DNA of 12,255 nucleotides from an uncultured Mailhella sp. (lineage in GTDB: Bacteria; Desulfobacterota; Desulfovibrionia; Desulfovibrionales; Desulfovibrionaceae), in assembly GCA_910579055.1 (NCBI GenBank), contig CAJTSU010000110.1:1-12255 (forward strand), given 5' to 3'. Within the stretch, counting starts at the first letter, position 1; each line of letters opens with the position of its first letter. Positions 7,306-12,255 of this stretch are shown one piece after another. The position numbers were made by a program, and so were the translations under genes. The notes under the pieces are model-generated. The model ran no database searches. It was not told the origin of the DNA and was given only the letters and a program-made list of their open reading frames with translations.

Positions 7306-7498
7306 GAAAGCCTCGGGGAAAAGGGGAAAGAGTCTTCAAAGCAGCTCATGTTAACATTGCTCATGGAGCCGGGCAAGGCGAGACTCCGCATAGTGCCCTC
7401 CCTGTTCAGAAAATCGTTCGCTTTGCGGCACGGCAAAGCCGTGGCCTGCTCGCAATGTTCGGGGCTGCTGACGTTGTGAGCAGCCTCGGCATATGGTT
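7306..7498. other. Intergenic region carrying R2 copy A
   Basis: Contains the presumed promoter of the PAS-domain gene (7306-7400) and R2-A (7402-7488), whose hairpin begins 14 bases beyond the stop of the upstream minus-strand gene and may end its transcript. No gene is seen. Confidence 0.5.
7402..7488 (-). repeat. R2 repeat, copy A
   Basis: Read on the minus strand, these ~87 bases align with 10293-10372 (plus strand) with one gap and roughly 80% identity by eye. They hold two hairpins: 7463-7485 (10-bp arms with one mismatch) and CACGGC-TTT-GCCGTG near 7427-7441. The second stem differs from copy B but stays fully paired. Confidence 0.75.
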
Positions 7499-8332
7499 CT
7501 AGCGTCGAACGGTGTTGCAGAAGCGCAAAAGGCCGGTCAGAAAGGCCATGGCCTGTCCGAATGCTTCGGGTTTTTCCGCAAGGCTGTGAGGCTGGGGGAG
7601 CTGGATGAACAGACGGCCTCGCACCATGGTCTGACAGTAGGGGCCGATTTTGGGCAGCCCCAGCGCATCGCGGGCGTCAGACCCCATGATCAGCAGGGCG
7701 CGCGTGCGCAGCAGCGCTTCGCCCGACCAGAACAGGGACGGGGCATGTTCTTCACGCGCGGTGCCTTCCCGGGGCGTGTCTTCGCCCGGCAGTTCAAATG
7801 GCCAGAATACATGTGTGCCGACGGGGTGATTGAGGCCCTTGATCATCCGCGCCACCAGATCCCGGCGTTGCGGGTCGGGTGTGCCCGCAAGATCAGCCCC
7901 AAGGCCGCCGTAGGTCCAGCAGACCAGAGGACGGGGGGGGGGAGGACGGCGTTCGCGCAGGGTTTTCCAGGCGGCGGGCCATGCTTCAAGGGGGATGATG
8001 CGTCCTTTTTCCGCCGGCATTGCGCCCGAGCGAGAAGCCGACGCGCGGGGGGAGGCGTCACGGGAAAGCGGGGGATGGGGTTCCCGCGCGGTGCGGGGCA
8101 TTGTCGCGGGAGCGTGCCCGGCGCTGCCGGACATCGTTTCCGTGACGCGGCCGGGGCGTGAAGCAGGGCGCTTCGCGGCGTTCCCTTCCGGAGACGCCCC
8201 GGCGGGGGCCATGCCGCCGCGCAGACGCAATGTTTCGACCCGCTGAGGGCTGTCCAGCAGCAGGGCGTCCAGCCCCAGGCGGGTCCAGGCCCGCAGGGCG
8301 GGGGAAAGTGCGAGGGGATGCGGCATGATCAA
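7499..8332 (-). CDS. Conserved-looking protein of unknown function, coupled to coaBC
   Basis: A 277-residue protein whose ATG overlaps the coaBC stop by four bases, so the two are co-translated. Residues 1-125 are rich in Ala, Pro and Arg, look disordered and end in a PPPP stretch. The likely folded domain is about 135-277, with WTYGGLGADLAG, GTHVFWPFELP and ALLIMGSDARDALGLP. The last motif and domain size recall uracil-DNA-glycosylase-like folds, but I see no catalytic motif and do not assign that function. A run of ten C on the coding strand (7933-7942) sits at about codon 131, just before the folded part, so one slipped base would remove that domain. The frame is intact here. Coding status is supported by overlap and length; role unknown. 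Confidence 0.7.
   Translation of the reverse strand: MIMPHPLALSPALRAWTRLGLDALLLDSPQRVETLRLRGGMAPAGASPEGNAAKRPASRPGRVTETMSGSAGHAPATMPRTAREPHPPLSRDASPRASASRSGAMPAEKGRIIPLEAWPAAWKTLRERRPPPPRPLVCWTYGGLGADLAGTPDPQRRDLVARMIKGLNHPVGTHVFWPFELPGEDTPREGTAREEHAPSLFWSGEALLRTRALLIMGSDARDALGLPKIGPYCQTMVRGRLFIQLPQPHSLAEKPEAFGQAMAFLTGLLRFCNTVRR
7933..7942 (-). repeat. Ten-base homopolymer inside a coding frame
   Basis: An uninterrupted G10 (C10 on the coding strand) encodes part of the PPPP linker in the protein downstream of CoaBC. A tract this long is prone to slippage during replication. Confidence 0.9.
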
Positions 8333-9558
8333 AGGCTCTGCAGCCAGTTAAGGATGTTCCAGGCAATGTCCGGCTTGGGCTGGAGGGGCCAGTGTTCCTC
8401 ACGGCCGCGGGCATCCGCCGCGAAAATACGGTTGGTGGCTGTGCCGAAGCCATCGGAAATCTGGTTTCCCACAATCAGATCCGCGCTTTTGGATATGAGC
8501 TTGCGCCGTACCAGGTGGGCCAGAACATCGGCGCTTTCCGCGCTTTCCGCGGCAAAGCCCACAACTTTCTGGTCGTCGCGGCGTTCCTCGGCCAGGGTGC
8601 GCAGGATATCCATATTGGGCAGAAAGCTCAGCGAAAAACCCTGAGCGGCCTGTTCCTTCTTGAATTTGCCGCGTCCGTACGGCTCGGGGCTGTAGTCGGC
8701 CACTGCGGCGGTGAAGATGCCCGCATCCATGTCCGGCCAGAGGTCATGGGCAGCTTCAAACATGTCTTTCGCGCGGTGTGTGTCGTGGCGGTGGAAGTCT
8801 TCTCCGAGGGACGCGCCGGGCAGCCAGAGATCCACAGGCCCGCACACGGCATGGACCTCCGCTCCGCGCAGCCACGCGCCTACGGCCAGGGACGCGCCCA
8901 TGGTTCCTGTGGAGGCATTGGTCCAGAAGCGCACGTCATCCCATTGCTCGCGGGTGGGCCCCAGCGTGACCAGCACCTTTTTCCCTTCCATGTCCTGCGG
9001 CGTCAATGCCTTGAGCGCGGCCAGCCAGATGGCGCGCAGTTCGGCCAGACGGCCCGGGCCTTCATCGTTGCAGGCCATTTTGCCTTTTTCCGGCCCCACG
9101 AAGAACACGCCGCGATCGCGCAGAATGTCCACATTGGCCTGTGTGGCCGGGTTTTGCCACATCCGCGGGTTCATGGCCGGAGCGGCCACGATCGGGCCGT
9201 CGAAGGCGAGAGCCTGGGCGGAGAGCATGTCGTCCGCACGCCCCGCGGCCAGACGGGCCAGCATATCGGCTGAGGCCGGGGCGATAATGAGCGCGTGAGC
9301 GGTCTGCCCCGGCTCAAGATGCTCAAAGGGAGCCTCGCCGCTGAACATGTCGCCGTAGATCGGAGCCGCGCCCAGGGATTCAAACGTCAGGGGCGTGATG
9401 AAATTGCGGGCCGCTTTGGTCAGCGTCGCCCCGACGCTCAGGCCGATCTCCCGCCAGCGCCGCACCAGTTCCGCCGTGCGGAAGGCCGCCACCGAACCGC
9501 AGACTCCAAGGTGCAGACGCTTTCCCGCAAAGGTGTGAAAACGCAAATGGGCTTCCAT
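8329..9558 (-). CDS. coaBC: Bifunctional CoaBC, coenzyme A biosynthesis
   Basis: A 409-residue fusion of phosphopantothenoylcysteine decarboxylase (CoaC) and phosphopantothenate-cysteine ligase (CoaB), the second and third steps of CoA synthesis from pantothenate. CoaC, residues about 12-185: flavin-binding GVCGSVAAF, catalytic His80, PAMNPRMW with Asn130, and substrate-clamp Cys163 in MACNDEGPGR. These match E. coli Dfp His75, Asn125 and Cys158 with a constant offset of five. CoaB, residues about 190-409: VTLGPTREQWDDVRF, TNASTGTMG (Asn214), AAVADYSPE and KFKK (298-301). Oddities: the usual ACGD is ACND, and the ligase SNRSSGKMG appears as TNASTGTMG. Start ATG has AAGGA four bases before it. 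It lies between a lipoprotein gene and the overlapping protein of unknown function, in one apparent operon. The identification is very secure. Confidence 0.97.
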   Translation of the reverse strand: MEAHLRFHTFAGKRLHLGVCGSVAAFRTAELVRRWREIGLSVGATLTKAARNFITPLTFESLGAAPIYGDMFSGEAPFEHLEPGQTAHALIIAPASADMLARLAAGRADDMLSAQALAFDGPIVAAPAMNPRMWQNPATQANVDILRDRGVFFVGPEKGKMACNDEGPGRLAELRAIWLAALKALTPQDMEGKKVLVTLGPTREQWDDVRFWTNASTGTMGASLAVGAWLRGAEVHAVCGPVDLWLPGASLGEDFHRHDTHRAKDMFEAAHDLWPDMDAGIFTAAVADYSPEPYGRGKFKKEQAAQGFSLSFLPNMDILRTLAEERRDDQKVVGFAAESAESADVLAHLVRRKLISKSADLIVGNQISDGFGTATNRIFAADARGREEHWPLQPKPDIAWNILNWLQSL

Positions 9559-9608
9559 GCTTTCCTTCTGACAACGCGGTCAACTTTCAAAGTAAGCGCT
9601 GGGCATTG

Positions 9609-10172
9609 CTATTTGGATGTGGACTGACCTTCCCATACTTCCGTTGCTGAAGACGCGGGCGTAAAATCGGGATCCCATACCGGCGCGTTGCCGATATTTT
9701 CGGAGCTTGCGCCGGGCATCGCAGGCATAAACATCGGAGCCGAAGATGCTCCGTCAAGTTGATACAGCACCCATACTTCCATGCTGGTATCCATCATGCC
9801 GTCATAAAGATAAATCGCGGCAAAGCGGCCATCCTTCTCAAAAAGCTGCATGGTGCGCTTGCCCGTAATCTGACCGCGCAGAACCCAGCCCTGCGGCGTC
9901 ATGTTGTGGGTCATGGCAGAGGCCAGAGAAGAAGACTCCACCCTGCCCGAGAAGGTTTCCAGGCCCACCTTGACGGCGTTGGGCGTGGTTGACACAAGTG
10001 TTTCCTTGAGGTCGCTTTTCATGTCTGAAGGGATGGGGATGTCCGGGAATTTGCTGTAGTAGACGTCGTTGACGTCGGAAGTGCCGGAGAAGGGATTGCT
10101 GAATTCAAGACCGGCACATCCCGTGAGCGTAAGGGCCAGACCGAGCAATATGGCGGGAAAAAGGCGGCGCAT
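9609..10172 (-). CDS. Uncharacterised lipoprotein
   Basis: A 187-residue lipoprotein. The chosen ATG (10172) begins MRRLFPAILLGLALTLTGC, a textbook type II signal peptide with lipobox LTGC and lipidated Cys19. GGGAG lies five to six bases before it, whereas the longer frame starting at 10259 would bury the signal. The mature part has FPDIPIPSDM, a GRVESSSLASAMTHNM segment, GWVLRGQ, LFEKDGRFAAIYLYDG and TSMEVWVLYQLDG, suggesting a small mixed alpha/beta domain, then a Ser/Pro/Ala-rich tail. I think similar lipoproteins occur in Desulfovibrio, but I cannot name a family. It precedes coaBC by 50 bases with no terminator visible, so they probably share a transcript. Likely attached to the outer or inner membrane; role unknown. 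Confidence 0.85.
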   Translation of the reverse strand: MRRLFPAILLGLALTLTGCAGLEFSNPFSGTSDVNDVYYSKFPDIPIPSDMKSDLKETLVSTTPNAVKVGLETFSGRVESSSLASAMTHNMTPQGWVLRGQITGKRTMQLFEKDGRFAAIYLYDGMMDTSMEVWVLYQLDGASSAPMFMPAMPGASSENIGNAPVWDPDFTPASSATEVWEGQSTSK

Positions 10173-10585
10173 GGAGTCTCCCGTTTGTGAGGTTTCAGGC
10201 CATGTTAGGAAAAATCCGTCCGGAGCGCAACGATGGCTTTTCATCCTGTAAAATTTCACAACATTGATACGCCGGGAAAAACAGAAGACGCTGAGGCTGC
10301 TGACGTTGTCAGCAGCCCCGAAAATTGCGAGCGGATCGCGGCTTGGCCGCGCCTAAAGCGAGCGATTTTGTGCGTTTCCGTCAAGCCGTTTTGCGGCCTG
10401 GAGGCGCAAACGCCGCGAAGCGGGGTTTGTCATCAGTATGGGCGCTGTTTTTCCCGGCCTGAGAGTGCCGACAGTGAATGTCAGCGTGAAGTCCCGATGG
10501 GATATTGCCGGCAGTCTGGAATTCTCCCCATGGTATTATCTTCCACGGGTAGGGGAAACGGAGGCGTGTATGACAGGAGGCGTTT
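10173..10585. other. Gene-free region with R2 copy B and a possible gene remnant
   Basis: Holds the lipoprotein promoter region and R2-B (10293-10372), followed by GC-rich repeat-like sequence to about 10430. From 10438 a plus-strand frame (63 codons) reads SRWDIAGSLEFSPWYYLP in its middle, which looks protein-like. It has no ribosome binding site, overlaps the 3' end of the repressor gene and runs out of repeat sequence, so it is at most a fragment. Confidence 0.45.
10293..10372 (+). repeat. R2 repeat, copy B
   Basis: Carries a perfect 10-bp hairpin GGCTGCTGAC-GTT-GTCAGCAGCC (10295-10317) and a second hairpin CGCGGC-TTG-GCCGCG about 20 bases further on. It is inverted with respect to R2-A (7402-7488), with the GAGGCTGCT end of both copies pointing at the lipoprotein-coaBC cluster between them. 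Confidence 0.8.
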
Positions 10586-11068
10586 TCAGCGGGCTGCCCA
10601 TTGCGCGGTGCGCTTTAGTATTCGGGTGATCAGGGGATACGCTTCCAGCGCGTCCAGCGCGCGGCGGGCGGCGCGGTAATCCCAATTAATACAGGGTGTT
10701 CCTTTTCCTGAGAGTATCCAGAAGGGATTTGCGCCGCGTGTAAATGCGGCAAAGAGCAACCATGCGGAGGGGAGGCGTTTGCGAGTGAGAATGCATTGGG
10801 CGGTATCCTGCGAACATGCCATGAAATTTGCCAGCTGGACGATATTGAAGCAGGAGCAGGCCTCCTTGAGGCGTTCCAGCGCGCGCTCAAAGTTGGGGTC
10901 CGGCATATTTGCCATTTTCGGGTATTCCAAGAGAAAAAAATCCATGAGTTCGGGTTGCTCAGACTTGAATTGTTCAATACTTCTGTACGCCGGGGAAACA
11001 TGGCGTGGTGCGAAAAAAGATACTACATGTTTAATAACACGTGAGATTGCGTTACCTGGGTGTTCCAT
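10586..11068 (-). CDS. Phage CI-type helix-turn-helix repressor
   Basis: A 160-residue DNA-binding protein. Residues about 60-125 fit the bacteriophage CI repressor HTH domain: FERALERLKEAC, FNIVQLANFMACSQDTAQCI, RKRLPSAWLLFAAF and the characteristic NPFWILSGKGTPC end. About 55 unassigned residues precede it, and there is no S24/LexA-type self-cleavage domain, so induction by RecA is not expected. The ATG at 11068 is chosen because AAGGA lies six bases before it; a TTG at 11083 would place that site inside the gene. It diverges from an XRE-type gene 148 bases away, the layout of a phage or integrative-element switch, but no integrase is in the window. Unusual Cys content (four in the HTH domain) is noted. 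Family call fairly firm; targets unknown. Confidence 0.8.
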   Translation of the reverse strand: MEHPGNAISRVIKHVVSFFAPRHVSPAYRSIEQFKSEQPELMDFFLLEYPKMANMPDPNFERALERLKEACSCFNIVQLANFMACSQDTAQCILTRKRLPSAWLLFAAFTRGANPFWILSGKGTPCINWDYRAARRALDALEAYPLITRILKRTAQWAAR

Positions 11069-11080
11069 GGAAAATCCTTT

Positions 11081-11093
11081 CAATTAATAATTG
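11081..11093. promoter_or_regulatory. Palindrome next to the repressor gene, candidate operator
   Basis: CAATTA-A-TAATTG is a perfect palindrome immediately upstream of the ribosome binding site of the CI-like gene. It overlaps the first of two AATTGGCG direct repeats (11089-11096 and 11108-11115, 19 bases apart, about two helical turns). This suggests binding of HTH dimers and self-regulation. Confidence 0.4.
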
Positions 11094-11171
11094 GCGTGTA
11101 AACAAAGAATTGGCGCATTATATGGGGTGAAGTCCATGATGGCTATGATAATTTGGGGCGTAGTCCGTTAA

Positions 11172-11182
11172 TTTTCTGAAAA
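11172..11182. promoter_or_regulatory. Palindrome upstream of the XRE gene, candidate operator
   Basis: TTTTC-T-GAAAA is a perfect inverted repeat 34 bases before the XRE start, in promoter position. It differs in sequence from the palindrome next to the CI-like gene, so the two proteins may use different sites. Confidence 0.3.
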
Positions 11183-11216
11183 CTTTGTCTAGAGTCAAAT
11201 AATGAGGCAAAGTTGT

Positions 11217-11537
11217 ATGGAAAAAGAAGCGGTATTGCTTGGGCGGCGTATCCGTGAATTGCGGATGAAACGCGGCATGACCCAAGAGAAACTTGCGGAA
11301 AGTGCGGGACTTGATCTCAGCCAGCTCAGCCGCATGGAAAACGGGCATGGGAATCCGAAGTTTGAGACTTTGCAGCGTATTGCCAAGGCATTGCAAATAC
11401 GAGCTCATGAACTGCTTGACTTCAGTCAGCACGACTCGGAAATGGTGGTGAGGGAGGACATAGTAGCTCTGCTGGACGAATTGAGTTCCGAGAATCTCCG
11501 GCTGGTACACCGGTTTATGCGCTATATGGCGCGTTGA
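11217..11537 (+). CDS. XRE-family helix-turn-helix regulator
   Basis: A 106-residue Cro/CI-type DNA-binding protein. Residues 9-66 are a complete HTH_3 domain: GRRIRELRMKRGMTQEKLAE, AGLDLSQLSRMENGHGNPKF (recognition helix) and TLQRIAKALQI, ending at LLDF. The 35-residue tail (residues 72-106; DIVALLDELSSENLRLVHRF) is helical and likely mediates dimerisation. I chose ATG 11217, which has GAGG nine bases before it; ATG 11202 has only AGAG and would overlap this site. It is divergent from the CI-type gene. Similar small XRE proteins serve as phage regulators, antitoxins or restriction-modification controllers; no toxin or restriction gene is near. Family call firm. Confidence 0.93.
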   Translation: MEKEAVLLGRRIRELRMKRGMTQEKLAESAGLDLSQLSRMENGHGNPKFETLQRIAKALQIRAHELLDFSQHDSEMVVREDIVALLDELSSENLRLVHRFMRYMAR

Positions 11538-11791
11538 GCATGCCGGGAGGCACCGGCGGATACTCTTGGTTCTGACGGAAAGAAGAGAACGGGAAAATGC
11601 CGGGTGGCGGCAGCTTGTCCATGATGTTTCGCCTTTTTGGTGATCGGAAAAGTAAAAAAGAGGATTTGTGATATTTGGCGTATAATCAAAGTAGATGCCA
11701 TTATAAAATTGATCGTGAAATTATTTTTATGGAAAACAGCCCGTTCAGAGAGTATATTTCTGGTTTGAATATATTGTAATTATTTATTAAA
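11538..11791. other. AT-rich gene-free stretch
   Basis: The first ~100 bases are of ordinary composition. From about 11640 to 11815 the sequence becomes strongly AT-rich, unlike everything else in the window. A 16-codon frame beginning at the ATG near 11730 (MENSPFREY) has no ribosome binding site. TATAAT at 11681-11686 lacks a matching -35. No RNA gene is recognised. The composition change may mark a junction of acquired DNA. Confidence 0.4.
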
Positions 11792-11865
11792 TTAAAAAGT
11801 CAAAAAAATTTGATAATGTACCGGACTGCTGAAAAAATGGAAGAGCCTGAGCATGATGCTTATGC

Positions 11866-12202
11866 TCAGGAGCGCAAACGGATACACTGTGAGATGGCGC
11901 TGGATAGCCCTCGCATGAGGGAGAAGGCCGTCGCGGCGGACAGTTCGGGGGGGAGTCATGTTGCCTGTGACCGTTCCGGACATGGTGAGAACATCCATGC
12001 CGAAAATGCGGCGGCAGAGCAGCCGGCACAGAAGCATGACAAGCTGACGGGGATAAGGCTGCCCGCCCGCACAGAGACTCCGCCGTGCAGGGGGGGGCTG
12101 ATTGAGGAACCGCCCCGTCTGGACGCCGACTCCGGCGAGCTGGAGATAGAGAGGAAGCTTTCTCCCACAATGAGCGCAAAGAGGCCGCTGTGACGCTGCC
12201 AT
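11866..12202 (-). pseudogene. Possible frameshifted, unrecognised coding region
   Basis: Uncertain. A minus-strand frame from ATG 12202 opens MAASQRPLCAHCGRKLPLYL, with a CxxCG pair like a zinc ribbon, and runs on to MDVLTMSGTVTGNMTPP. There it meets a seven-C run (coding strand; 11947-11953). Removing one C gives ELSAATAFSLMRGLSSAI and a stop at 11866-11868, in a frame with high third-position GC. An eight-C run lies further upstream (12090-12097). I see no ribosome binding site and recognise no family. The plus strand is also open (11810-12193), so the true strand and frame are not settled. It could be a decayed gene from the same element as the HTH pair. Confidence 0.22.
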
Positions 12203-12210
12203 TAATCACA

Positions 12211-12237
12211 AAGGCGCAGTCCGTAGGACTGCGCCTT
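12211..12237. terminator. Perfect 12-bp-stem hairpin
   Basis: AAGGCGCAGTCC and GGACTGCGCCTT pair around GTA. It is fully symmetrical, with A or T only at the stem ends and no long T run on either side, so it could stop transcription from either direction. It directly abuts the third R2 copy. Confidence 0.6.
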
Positions 12238-12255
12238 GAGGCTGCTGACGTTGTC
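12238..12255 (+). repeat. R2 repeat, copy C, cut by the window end
   Basis: These 18 bases are identical to the start of R2-B (10293-10310), and the copy presumably continues beyond the window. Confidence 0.65.

Noticed and set aside
6694..7479. 261-codon plus-strand frame opposite the PAS gene
   Set aside because: Runs through both the opposite gene and R2-A, without start signal or recognisable domain.
8392..9298. Two long plus-strand frames opposite coaBC
   Set aside because: Low-complexity antisense translations; the minus strand holds all CoaBC motifs.
10438..10629. Small plus-strand protein
   Set aside because: Some protein-like residues, but no ribosome binding site and overlap with the repressor gene; kept only as a possible remnant.
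11810..12193. 127-codon plus-strand frame
   Set aside because: Highly charged, low-information translation with no ribosome binding site at its ATG; the minus strand has better, though still weak, coding signs.
1..12255. CRISPR array, tRNA, rRNA or complete insertion sequence
   Set aside because: No regularly spaced repeats, no tRNA-like cloverleaf or rRNA stretch, and no transposase or integrase reading frame were seen by eye.

Overview
The window looks like chromosome from a fairly GC-rich, anaerobic Gram-negative bacterium. The best guess is a Desulfovibrionaceae-type organism of the Desulfovibrio/Bilophila kind. The support is a TAXI-type TRAP binding protein, a fused CoaBC followed by an alanine/proline-rich partner, a short CI-like phage-type repressor, and GC-rich hairpin repeats between the genes. 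This is inference from gene types and composition; no ribosomal marker is present.

Layout, left to right. 1-370: no gene, decayed hairpin repeat. 371-1354 (-): secreted TAXI solute-binding protein without permease genes. It diverges from 1738-2637 (+), a LysR regulator, and a T-N11-A palindrome lies between them. 2754-3182 (-): MarR regulator. 3640-5719 (-): zinc/cadmium/lead efflux module, made of a free-standing HMA metal-binding protein followed by an HMA-less P1B-2 ATPase. The ATPase is split by one frameshift at a five-base C run (5081-5085). A CadC-like palindrome precedes the module, and inverted copies of a ~170-215 bp repeat (R1) bracket it. 6058-7305 (-): PAS-PAS-GAF-like sensor protein without an output domain. 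7499-10172 (-): lipoprotein, coaBC and a protein of unknown function, in that transcription order. Inverted copies of a second, two-hairpin repeat (R2) bracket this cluster. 10586-11068 (-) and 11217-11537 (+): divergent phage-type HTH regulators. 11538-12255: AT-rich stretch, an unresolved possibly frameshifted reading frame, a perfect 12-bp-stem hairpin, and the start of a third R2 copy.

How the parts may work together. The HMA protein and the ATPase form a metal-detoxification unit, probably derepressed by an ArsR/SmtB-type protein encoded elsewhere. CoaBC supplies coenzyme A. The TAXI/LysR pair suggests regulated uptake of an organic acid. The CI-like/XRE-like pair resembles a mobile-element switch, but no integrase or structural phage gene is visible.

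The most unusual signals are structural. Two unrelated repeat families each sit as inward-facing inverted pairs around a gene module, and R2 keeps a hairpin through compensatory base changes. Long G/C runs (10, 8 and 7 bases) lie in or near reading frames, and a shorter one coincides with the ATPase frameshift.
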